6,061 nt of DNA from Verrucomicrobiota bacterium (lineage in GTDB: Bacteria > Verrucomicrobiota > Verrucomicrobiia > Verrucomicrobiales > Akkermansiaceae). The position numbers and the translations under genes were made by a program. Of this stretch, positions 1 to 5,350 are shown piece after piece (position 1 is the first letter of the stretch; every line of letters begins with the position of its first letter). Location: contig JAPLUJ010000348.1 of the NCBI GenBank assembly GCA_026397695.1, positions 1 to 6,061 on the forward strand. The letters are read 5' to 3'. The notes beneath the pieces were generated by a model that ran no database searches, was not told the origin of the DNA, and saw nothing but the letters and a program-made list of their open reading frames with translations.

Positions 1-19
1 ATCCTAGAAACAGAAATGG

Positions 20-150
20 AACCACGGATGAACACAGATTCACACGGATAATCAAAGAGTTATGAATGCTTGGCCTCTCACCCGCTGGGTGCGAGTTGGA
101 TTCTTCACAAGTCTCTTACAATCTGTGTTCATCCGCGTTTATCCGTGGTT
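20..150. repeat. Inverted-repeat element with ten-base periodic arms and a central hairpin
   Basis: The left arm (20-50) and the reverse complement of the right arm (120-150) are built from the same ten-base units of the form GGATRAACRC, opened by AACCAC. GGATGAACACAGATT at 26-40 is repeated perfectly as the reverse complement at 120-134, and AACCACGGAT at 20-29 is matched at 141-150. The arms are therefore offset by one ten-base unit. Between them lies a hairpin, CACCC-GCT-GGGTG at 79-91, extended by CTC/GAG (75-77, 93-95) across one mismatch. I recall similar intergenic sequence in PVC-type and other environmental bacteria, but its function is unknown to me. Confidence 0.7.
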
Positions 151-226
151 CGTTTTCCTTTTAAGGTTTATTCATTTTCTCTATTCCTTTGTCTACCCAA
201 ACACAGGCAAAGCCCGTTACTGAGGC

Positions 227-326
227 AAACCGCAGATTTCCGAATGCTGAACCGCAGAATTCTGAAGTTAAGCATTCCAGCATTTCCTTCGTGATTCGAA
301 AATCATAATTCGTCAATCTGCGGTTT
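227..326. repeat. Second inverted-repeat element with nested dyads
   Basis: The outer arms AAACCGCAGATT (227-238) and AATCTGCGGTTT (315-326) are perfect 12-base reverse complements. Inside, AATGCTG (243-249) pairs with CAGCATT (278-284), and TGATT-CGAA-AATCA forms a small hairpin at 292-305. AACCGCAGA occurs again in direct orientation at 250-258, 22 bases after the first arm. The nested structure suggests a non-autonomous intergenic repeat or a folded transcript end just downstream of the fucosidase gene. No transposase is associated with it. Confidence 0.6.
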
Positions 327-368
327 CTCTCGCCGCATCTACGACACCCACCCAAAGCTACCTGCATC

Positions 369-2054
369 TCACTTGATCATCCTGTGAATCGTGGCCTGTC
401 CCCTCGACGTCGCTTCGGGCAGCTTGACGCTCAACTGCAGCTGATGCGCCGTACCTTCTGCGCTGATCTTGATATGGTACTGCGGCGTACCGCGCACCAT
501 CCTGCGTACAACAAACTTATCAAGCTTATGCCCCAGCGAAATAAGATCCACGGACTGGACATCCAGATCCTTGCCTGCAGTGCGGATAAACTCCAGAACA
601 TAAACTCCGGCATCCTTGCAGAACGCAGTAAGATCAAGGTTCGTGGTCGTCATCTCCAGCGGAACGTTCTCACTGGACCAATGCCAGAGTGTGCGGGTAA
701 CCGCCGCGATCTCAGGCGTTTCCGCTTTCGGCGGGTTGTCACCCCAGACAGAATAAGCTGAAAACCTCCGGATCTGCGGCTCTGCGACAGAACGGGTAAT
801 CCGCAACCTGAGTTTTGCAACTGCAACAGGCGCAAACTGATCAATCTTCTTGTGACCTATCGCCGTGCCTTCACACAGCTGCTTCCATTCCCCGCCAACC
901 AGGCCTTCGATTACATACTCCCGCACCCTTTCACCTTCGAGGATATTCTCCTGGGTAATGACGTGGTCGATTTTTACTGGCTTACCCGGATCGAACTCAA
1001 CAGCATTGCCCTTCCCCATGGTCTCGGCGATGCTGTTCCCGAAGCGGCGCTGAATCTCGGAGCCGAATTCCGCAGCGCGTTTCGCATCTTCTTCGGGAAT
1101 CCTACCGGTGGTGTCAGGCGTCTGGTTCAAAAGCAACACCGCACCGTGGCCGACCGACCTGTAGTACATACCCATCAACTGATCAACCGACTTGAGCGTT
1201 GGGAGATTCTTCGTGCTCCAGAACCAGTCGGCACGGATACGCGCATCGCACTCGCTTGGCATCCACACATCACCGTCCGGATCACCGTCATACCCGGTAG
1301 AAACTCCGGACCTGGCCTTCTCCGAGGACATCGCATTCCACGTCGGATAACGTGCCACGCCCTCCTCGTTGCCAATCCATGTAATAGTTGCCTGCGGCCC
1401 CTGGAAAATCATCGCCTTCGGTGCGTACTTCGCAAGGATGTCACCGACAGGAACAATATTGCTGCCGTCAAACCAGACTTCGTCCATTGTCCCGTATAGC
1501 GAGAGAAGTTCGGTAAGCTGCTGACGATGAACCCTGTTGTAATTCTCCTGCGCCTCAGGAGTCTTGGCACGCCCCCCGACGCCAATGCCCAGCTTTCCAT
1601 CCGCGGGACTGAGATAAACGCCCAGCTTCATGCCGCGTTTATGACATGACTCCGCAAGGTCTTTCATCACGTCACCCTTCCCGCCGCGCCACGGGGTATT
1701 CTTTACGCTGTAATCTGTCGTCTCTGTCTGCCACCAGCAGAACCCCCCGACATGCTTGGCAACAAACACTATCTGCTTCGCGCCCATCGCCACGGCAACG
1801 TCCACCCACTGCTCTGTATCGAGCTTTTCAGGGTTAATCGACGACAGCGGCGTGCTGAGGTTGTCGTGCTGCGTATCCTGCCAGGTAGAAGGCGCAAAGT
1901 GGATGAACATCGTAAGCTCCATGTCCTGCCAGGCCGCCTGTTCAGGCGTTGGCTTGGCCAGCTTGACAGGTGATTGCTCAGCACAAAACGCGGCTGGCGA
2001 CGCCAGCAGCAGGATTACGGCCATCAATACATTCATTCTCGCTTGCTTTCTCAT
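369..2054 (-). CDS. Secreted alpha-L-fucosidase, glycoside hydrolase family 29
   Basis: Predicted to remove terminal alpha-L-fucose from glycans with retention of configuration. The 561-residue protein begins with a signal peptide (hydrophobic core about residues 8-23, cleavage near 22-25; the FC before the cleavage site is not a good lipobox). The catalytic barrel shows the family blocks MFIHFAP (49-55), AKHVGGFCWW (99-108), GMKLGVYLSP (141-150) and VWFDGS (193-198), where Asp196 is the expected nucleophile. Glu268 in WMPSECD is my candidate acid/base; its position varies within the family, so this is less sure. Residues about 350-440 look like the beta-sandwich common after GH29 barrels, and about 450-561 form a further beta-rich domain. 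The motifs resemble the GH29-B type, which typically prefers alpha-1,3/1,4-linked fucose; that is inference. The start is supported by AAGGAAG seven bases upstream. It follows the GH32 gene by 114 bases on the same strand. Confidence 0.92.
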   Translation of the reverse strand: MRKQARMNVLMAVILLLASPAAFCAEQSPVKLAKPTPEQAAWQDMELTMFIHFAPSTWQDTQHDNLSTPLSSINPEKLDTEQWVDVAVAMGAKQIVFVAKHVGGFCWWQTETTDYSVKNTPWRGGKGDVMKDLAESCHKRGMKLGVYLSPADGKLGIGVGGRAKTPEAQENYNRVHRQQLTELLSLYGTMDEVWFDGSNIVPVGDILAKYAPKAMIFQGPQATITWIGNEEGVARYPTWNAMSSEKARSGVSTGYDGDPDGDVWMPSECDARIRADWFWSTKNLPTLKSVDQLMGMYYRSVGHGAVLLLNQTPDTTGRIPEEDAKRAAEFGSEIQRRFGNSIAETMGKGNAVEFDPGKPVKIDHVITQENILEGERVREYVIEGLVGGEWKQLCEGTAIGHKKIDQFAPVAVAKLRLRITRSVAEPQIRRFSAYSVWGDNPPKAETPEIAAVTRTLWHWSSENVPLEMTTTNLDLTAFCKDAGVYVLEFIRTAGKDLDVQSVDLISLGHKLDKFVVRRMVRGTPQYHIKISAEGTAHQLQLSVKLPEATSRGQATIHRMIK

Positions 2055-2061
2055 CTAATTT

Positions 2062-2068
2062 CTTCCTT
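2062..2068 (-). promoter_or_regulatory. Shine-Dalgarno site of the GH29 gene
   Basis: On the minus strand AAGGAAG stands seven bases before the ATG at 2054. This supports that start over the internal Met7. Confidence 0.7.
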
Positions 2069-2099
2069 TCGTTATAGCACTCACCTGACCGCAATCACA

Positions 2100-2118
2100 G
2101 TACCTCGAGGCGAGGTAC
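2100..2118. promoter_or_regulatory. Perfect 8+3+8 dyad in the GH29 leader (operator or RNA hairpin)
   Basis: GTACCTCG (2100-2107) and CGAGGTAC (2111-2118) are exact reverse complements around a three-base centre. The dyad lies 32 bases before the GH29 ribosome binding site. It has no T tract after it on the minus strand, so it is not a standard terminator. It could be a binding site for a dimeric repressor of the LacI/GntR kind, or a leader hairpin that protects the downstream message. No regulator gene is in view to choose between them. Confidence 0.5.
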
Positions 2119-2130
2119 GCCAACAGCAAC

Positions 2131-2170
2131 AAAAAAACATAACCGATTTTGTGATCATGTGTGTTTTTTT
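2131..2170. terminator. A-tract/T-tract inverted repeat at the end of the GH32 gene
   Basis: AAAAAAACA (2131-2139) and TGTTTTTTT (2162-2170) form a perfect 9-base inverted repeat with a 22-base spacer. On the minus strand the A run overlaps the GH32 stop codon (TAA at 2169-2171), and the run of seven T falls 31 bases later. The stem is almost entirely A-T and so weak. It may still act as a leaky or bidirectional terminator, but this is uncertain. Confidence 0.3.
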
Positions 2171-3764
2171 ATCTTTCCCAGATGCTCTGCATCCGCCAGG
2201 CGGCGAGAGAAGTCAGCATCGCGTCCTGCCCCTGGGCACGGAGTGAAACGCCCACGCTGTCTTTGCGTTCGGGATAAACTCGCGCGGCCACGCACTGGCG
2301 TCCGTTGACAAAGACTTCCACAACGCTCCGGTCAACGAAGACGCGCACCTTGAGAGGCTCGTTGCCATCCAGTTCCACTTGAGCCGTTTCGGGCGGGCGA
2401 TGGGTGACATCCGCCGCAAGCGAAGCCCGTGAGGTGTCCAGAGAAACCACCGCCGCCCCCCGATAACCGCGATCGCGCATGAAGAGAATACGGGTCACTT
2501 CCTTGCCTTCGGGCGAACGCAGAACATTCAACTCGATGGTCTGATTCGGCCGAGGAGCCAGCTCGGCGGTGAGCTCCAGCGCATCGCCCCGCACGTTCTC
2601 GATGACCACCTCCTGATTGGCCGGCAAGGTCATCGACTCGACGCGTACGTGATCGGCCCGCAGCGACTCGATGTCGCCGGCCGGCTCGATATTCAGCGGA
2701 TTCCAGGTCCCGCCCGGCCGCAGCGTGAGGCGTCGCGGCAGAGTCATGATCTGGTTCCAACCTTGGGTAGGCTTGCCGGGGTTCATATTGAAGATCGCAA
2801 TGACCCCGCCCTTGCCGTCGGGCGCTGCCGACGGCGCATGCACCCCGCACGGCCCCCAATTGCCGAAATTGAAATCGCCGCCATCGGTCACAACGAACTT
2901 GTCGCGCTGCGTGTCGTAATCGCCCAGCAGGTATTTTCCGCCGCTCATGTGACTGAAGTGCAGCAGGATGTGTTTCTCGCCCTTCTCTCCGATCGGCCAG
3001 AAGTAAGGACAGGCGCCGTCGTCGCCGACCAGTCCGTACTGGTCGTTTTCGAGAAACGAATGCAAATACTCCCATGTGGCGAGATCCGTCGAGCGGTGCA
3101 GGAACTCGGCCCGGATCGGCTTGCCGCCGGGACCGACCTTCTGGACGCCGGCCGTGAGTATGTAGTAGTACCCGCCCTGTTTCCAGATGCAGGGATCGAA
3201 TATATTGTACGGCAGTCCCGGCTTGAGCGGGATCACCGCCTTACCCGTCACCTTCTCCCAGTTCAGCAGCAGCGGATCGGAGGAGACGGCCACCATCGTA
3301 CCTTGGCCGATTCCGTGGTACGCTGCGATCACGCGGTTCTCCTCCACGAGAGTCGATCCCGAATAACACATCTGCTCCGGCCCGGGATAGATCGCGTATG
3401 GCAGATCCCGCCAGTGGATCAGGTCATCGCTAACCGCATGTCCCCAGTGCTGGCGCGGATCCTCGGGCGGATAGGCCTGGTAGAACATGTGCCATCGCCC
3501 CTGCCAGTAACACAGCCCGTTCGGATCGTTCAGACTGTGCTCCGGGTTGACGTAGTGATAGAGTGGCCGATACCGATCCTGCGACAGTTCTTTGCGCGAT
3601 TTGCCGAAGCGCTCCAGCAGCGAATTCGTCTTGAGCGCCTCCTCCTGCGCCTGCAGCGTCCTGGGGAACGTGGACTGAGGGACCTTGGCGGCCTCCGTGG
3701 ACGCAACGACGGCGCCCGTGAGAGCCGTCAGTCCGATACACAGGTTCTTCAGATTCGCGGTCAT
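2169..3764 (-). CDS. Secreted glycoside hydrolase family 32-like protein (fructan or sucrose-type hydrolase)
   Basis: GH32 enzymes (invertases, levanases, inulinases) cleave beta-fructosides using an Asp nucleophile and a Glu acid/base on a five-bladed propeller followed by a beta-sandwich. The 531-residue protein shows a signal peptide (core about 8-21), then HSLNDPNGL (76-84) with Asp80 as nucleophile, WGHAVSDDLIHW (107-118), YSGST (134-138), FDPCIW (189-194), DDGACPYFWPIG (248-259), LPRRLTLRP (342-350) and the sandwich signature FVDRSVVEVFVNG (476-488). The length is normal for the family. Two active-site motifs differ: the usual RDP is FDP, and the residue before Cys-Pro, normally the acid/base Glu, is Ala251. 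Substrate is therefore open. The start at 3764 is chosen because AAGGAG lies eight bases upstream and the signal peptide begins there; an upstream in-frame ATG at 3851 would add 29 uncharacteristic residues spanning a hairpin. Fold assignment is firm, activity is not. Confidence 0.85.
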   Translation of the reverse strand: MTANLKNLCIGLTALTGAVVASTEAAKVPQSTFPRTLQAQEEALKTNSLLERFGKSRKELSQDRYRPLYHYVNPEHSLNDPNGLCYWQGRWHMFYQAYPPEDPRQHWGHAVSDDLIHWRDLPYAIYPGPEQMCYSGSTLVEENRVIAAYHGIGQGTMVAVSSDPLLLNWEKVTGKAVIPLKPGLPYNIFDPCIWKQGGYYYILTAGVQKVGPGGKPIRAEFLHRSTDLATWEYLHSFLENDQYGLVGDDGACPYFWPIGEKGEKHILLHFSHMSGGKYLLGDYDTQRDKFVVTDGGDFNFGNWGPCGVHAPSAAPDGKGGVIAIFNMNPGKPTQGWNQIMTLPRRLTLRPGGTWNPLNIEPAGDIESLRADHVRVESMTLPANQEVVIENVRGDALELTAELAPRPNQTIELNVLRSPEGKEVTRILFMRDRGYRGAAVVSLDTSRASLAADVTHRPPETAQVELDGNEPLKVRVFVDRSVVEVFVNGRQCVAARVYPERKDSVGVSLRAQGQDAMLTSLAAWRMQSIWER

Positions 3765-3772
3765 GTCATTTT

Positions 3773-3778
3773 CTCCTT
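3773..3778 (-). promoter_or_regulatory. Shine-Dalgarno site that fixes the GH32 start
   Basis: AAGGAG on the minus strand, eight bases before the ATG at 3764. It selects this start over the longer open frame beginning at 3851. Confidence 0.8.
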
Positions 3779-3799
3779 TTTTGATGTTTCCGGGATAGG

Positions 3800-3825
3800 G
3801 CCGCCCGGCCCGAAGGCCGGACGAC
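3800..3825 (-). promoter_or_regulatory. UUCG-capped leader hairpin upstream of the GH32 gene
   Basis: Read as minus-strand RNA, CCGGCC-UUCG-GGCCGG (3820 to 3805) forms a perfect six-pair stem with a C(UUCG)G tetraloop, a very stable cap. Outward it continues through U-G, G-C, C-G, U-G and G-C to give 11 pairs. The two G-U pairs would be A-C mismatches in the opposite-strand RNA, so the full fold exists only in the sense direction of the genes. It ends 21 bases before the GH32 ribosome binding site and has no U tract after it. A role in message stabilisation or processing fits better than intrinsic termination. Confidence 0.6.
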
Positions 3826-3912
3826 GCCCCCACTGATCCGGACGAGCGCAATTAACGCATCCGGTTCCTCGGGGTTGGGGTTTCATCGCATGCGGGAGTG
3901 AACAAGGCGAGC

Positions 3913-3996
3913 AGGAATTTGCTTTCTGGAAATTGCTGGGGGTGAAGGCCGTTGCAAGAGCCGGTGGCCGGACCGGAGGGCGGGGAAATGGGGGTT
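3913..3996. repeat. Intergenic direct repeat, copy 1 (84 bases), downstream of the GH130 gene
   Basis: This copy matches 5186-5257 in the same orientation at 69 of 72 aligned bases, plus a 12-base insertion (about 3930-3941) whose sequence AAATTGCTGGGG resembles the preceding AATTTGCTTTCTGG. The core contains a dyad, CCGGT-GGCCGG-ACCGG (3961-3976). The repeat ends ten bases short of the GH130 stop codon. It is open in translation on the minus strand, but that frame has no recognisable domain or start, so I read it as non-coding. Confidence 0.85.
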
Positions 3997-4006
3997 TTGA
4001 AGCCTG

Positions 4007-5041
4007 TCATGGTGCAGGACGGGGCGGCGTGAACGTAGCCAGCCCGATCACACGATCCGCGCCGCCGTAATACAGCCACCATTTTCCTTGGAAGGGAACC
4101 AGGGTGTTGGCGACGGTTGTGTTGGCGCAAAATCCAGCCTTCTCCCACTCGTATTCCGGAAAAAGAAATGGCTCGGGCTGGTCTTTGAGAATGGTGACAA
4201 GGTTCTCGCGGCTGATGAGCGTTTGCCGCAGCGTCCATGCGCCGAGTTTGTGTCCGCCCTGGGTCATCAGCAGAATCCCGTCGTCGCGCAGCAACGCGAT
4301 GGCGCCGGCTTCGCGCCCGCCGCCAGGCCAGACCGACTTGCCGGTGGGCGTCCAGTCAATGAGGTTGTCGCTCCACGCCAACGCGCACGGGTGCGTGTAA
4401 TACATCCAGTATTTACCGCTCACCTTCGCGGCGACGAGGCGGTCGCCGACGAGCTTGCTCACCACCACACCGGAGCGCCCGTCGGTCTTGCCCGCCTTTG
4501 CGAACGCAGGACCGTGCTTCTTCCAATGAACCAGGTCGCGCGAGGTCGCGATGGAGATCGTGTCGCGGCTGCCGCTCCACGTCGTGTAGTTCATGTAGGC
4601 CGTGCCGCTCTCATCCTCGACGATGTGCAAGTCCTCGCAGCCGCCTTCCCACTCATATTTCTTCCACTCATCGTTGTCGGGATAAAGCACCGGCATGGGA
4701 TGCCGGGTGAAGTTGGTGCCGTCCTCGCTCCACGCCATACCGATGCGGCAGGTGCGGCCCCACTTCAGCGACGGATTCTTGTCGTCGGCGCGGTAGAAGA
4801 GATAGACCTTGCCGTCTCGTACCACGGCGGCGGGATTATAGACATTCTGCGCCTCCCAGCGAACCTCCTTGCCCAGCACCGGGCAGGTGAACTTCGCAGC
4901 CGCGTTCGGCGAGAGCACCGGCTGCGGATGTTTCACGAACGGACCCATGCTCCAAGCCGGAAGCGCGTTTGAAACTTCCGCCGCATGGGCCAGAGAAGTG
5001 GTGAAGACGAAGAGGATGATTTTGAGGAAGAGTCGCTTCAT
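4007..5041 (-). CDS. Secreted glycoside hydrolase family 130-like protein (mannoside phosphorylase/hydrolase family)
   Basis: GH130 proteins are five-bladed propellers that phosphorolyse, or in some exported members hydrolyse, beta-mannosides. The 344-residue protein has a clear signal peptide (Lys2-Arg3, hydrophobic core 4-17, cleavage after about Ala20). Family blocks are VYNPAAV (67-73), LFYRAD (81-86), IGMAWSEDG (100-108), the WEGGCED block (131-137), MNYTTWSGS (150-158), ATSRDLVHW (165-173), MYYTHPCALAWSDNLIDW (213-230) and LYYGGADRVIGLA (323-335). Asp137 is the expected catalytic acid. The family normally continues Glu-Asp-Pro-Arg here, but this protein has Glu-Asp-Leu-His. Characterised phosphorylases are usually cytosolic, so export argues for hydrolysis or another role. 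The open frame extends upstream to 5314, through a repeat; I chose 5041 because the signal peptide starts there, although no good ribosome binding site precedes it (5068 and 5089 are alternatives). It sits between two copies of a direct repeat. Confidence 0.82.
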   Translation of the reverse strand: MKRLFLKIILFVFTTSLAHAAEVSNALPAWSMGPFVKHPQPVLSPNAAAKFTCPVLGKEVRWEAQNVYNPAAVVRDGKVYLFYRADDKNPSLKWGRTCRIGMAWSEDGTNFTRHPMPVLYPDNDEWKKYEWEGGCEDLHIVEDESGTAYMNYTTWSGSRDTISIATSRDLVHWKKHGPAFAKAGKTDGRSGVVVSKLVGDRLVAAKVSGKYWMYYTHPCALAWSDNLIDWTPTGKSVWPGGGREAGAIALLRDDGILLMTQGGHKLGAWTLRQTLISRENLVTILKDQPEPFLFPEYEWEKAGFCANTTVANTLVPFQGKWWLYYGGADRVIGLATFTPPRPAP

Positions 5042-5350
5042 GGTGACCGGTGACGCTCGGCGGTTCATTGGGCAAAAGTCAGTTTCCATTCCACCGTCTT
5101 TGTCGCCGTCGAAACAAGGCGGGCTGTCGCGATTTCGCCGTGATCGGGTCAACGCCATAAGGGACGGCAAATGTCGATTATTGCTAGGAATTTGCTTTCT
5201 GGGTGAAGGCCGTTGGAAGAGCCGGTGGCCGGACCGGTAGGCGGGGAAATGGGGGTTGATAACGAATCCCCGGCGGCCAGCGCAAGGAGCAACCATGCCG
5301 AATGCGGAATCCACTGCTCTTTCCTGCGGCCAGAAGATGGAACAAACTTT
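5042..5350. other. Non-coding region between the URO-D-like and GH130 genes
   Basis: This 309-base gap holds repeat copy 2 (5186-5257) and otherwise no gene I can support. Minus-strand frames run through it (to 5314 as an extension of GH130, and 5149-5373), but they cross the repeat and lack a ribosome binding site. I could not find a convincing -35/-10 pair ahead of GH130: a TTGACC at 5147-5152 has no -10 at the right distance. No terminator with a T tract follows the URO-D-like gene. Confidence 0.6.
5186..5257. repeat. Intergenic direct repeat, copy 2 (72 bases), upstream of the GH130 gene
   Basis: This is the shorter copy of the repeat at 3913-3996, with three substitutions and without the 12-base insertion. 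The dyad CCGGT-GGCCGG-ACCGG is kept intact at 5222-5237; two of the three substitutions fall immediately outside it. Start to start, the copies are 1,273 bases apart and enclose the whole GH130 gene. No flanking target-site duplication is evident. Confidence 0.85.

Larger units (their letters stand above)
1..368. other. Non-coding region downstream of the GH29 gene, rich in repeats
   Basis: This 368-base stretch follows the fucosidase stop codon and runs to the window edge. It looks more AT-rich by eye than the genes. Open frames exist on both strands (70-294 plus, 161-367 minus), but they run straight through inverted repeats, have no convincing ribosome binding site and encode low-information sequence, so I treat them as non-coding. 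It holds two inverted-repeat elements (20-150 and 227-326), annotated separately. I see no classical GC hairpin followed by a T tract that would terminate the fucosidase transcript. Confidence 0.7.

Noticed and set aside
161..367. Possible 68-residue minus-strand protein after GH29
   Set aside because: It is translated from the nested inverted repeat at 227-326 and lacks a ribosome binding site; repeat DNA read as protein.
2071..2079. Extended -10-like TGCTATAAC ahead of GH29
   Set aside because: A start about seven bases downstream would fall inside the ribosome binding site, and no -35 element is present at the right spacing.
2332..3075. 247-codon minus-strand frame inside GH32
   Set aside because: It is an out-of-frame reading of GH32, rich in Arg/Gly/Ala, and GH32 motifs are continuous in the main frame, so there is no frameshift.
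2649..3836. 395-codon open frame on the plus strand
   Set aside because: It lies wholly antisense to the well-supported GH32 gene, has Arg/Ala/Pro/Val-rich content typical of reading GC-rich codons backwards, and shows no family motif.
3765..3851. N-terminal extension of GH32 to the ATG at 3851
   Set aside because: It would place 29 residues before a good signal peptide, cover the UUCG hairpin, and ignore the strong AAGGAG before 3764.
4088..4972. 294-codon open frame on the plus strand
   Set aside because: It is antisense to the GH130 gene with no domain or ribosome binding site; a compositional shadow.
5124..5152. Possible promoter for GH130 beginning with TTGACC
   Set aside because: The position 17 bases downstream reads CGACAG, which is not a usable -10.
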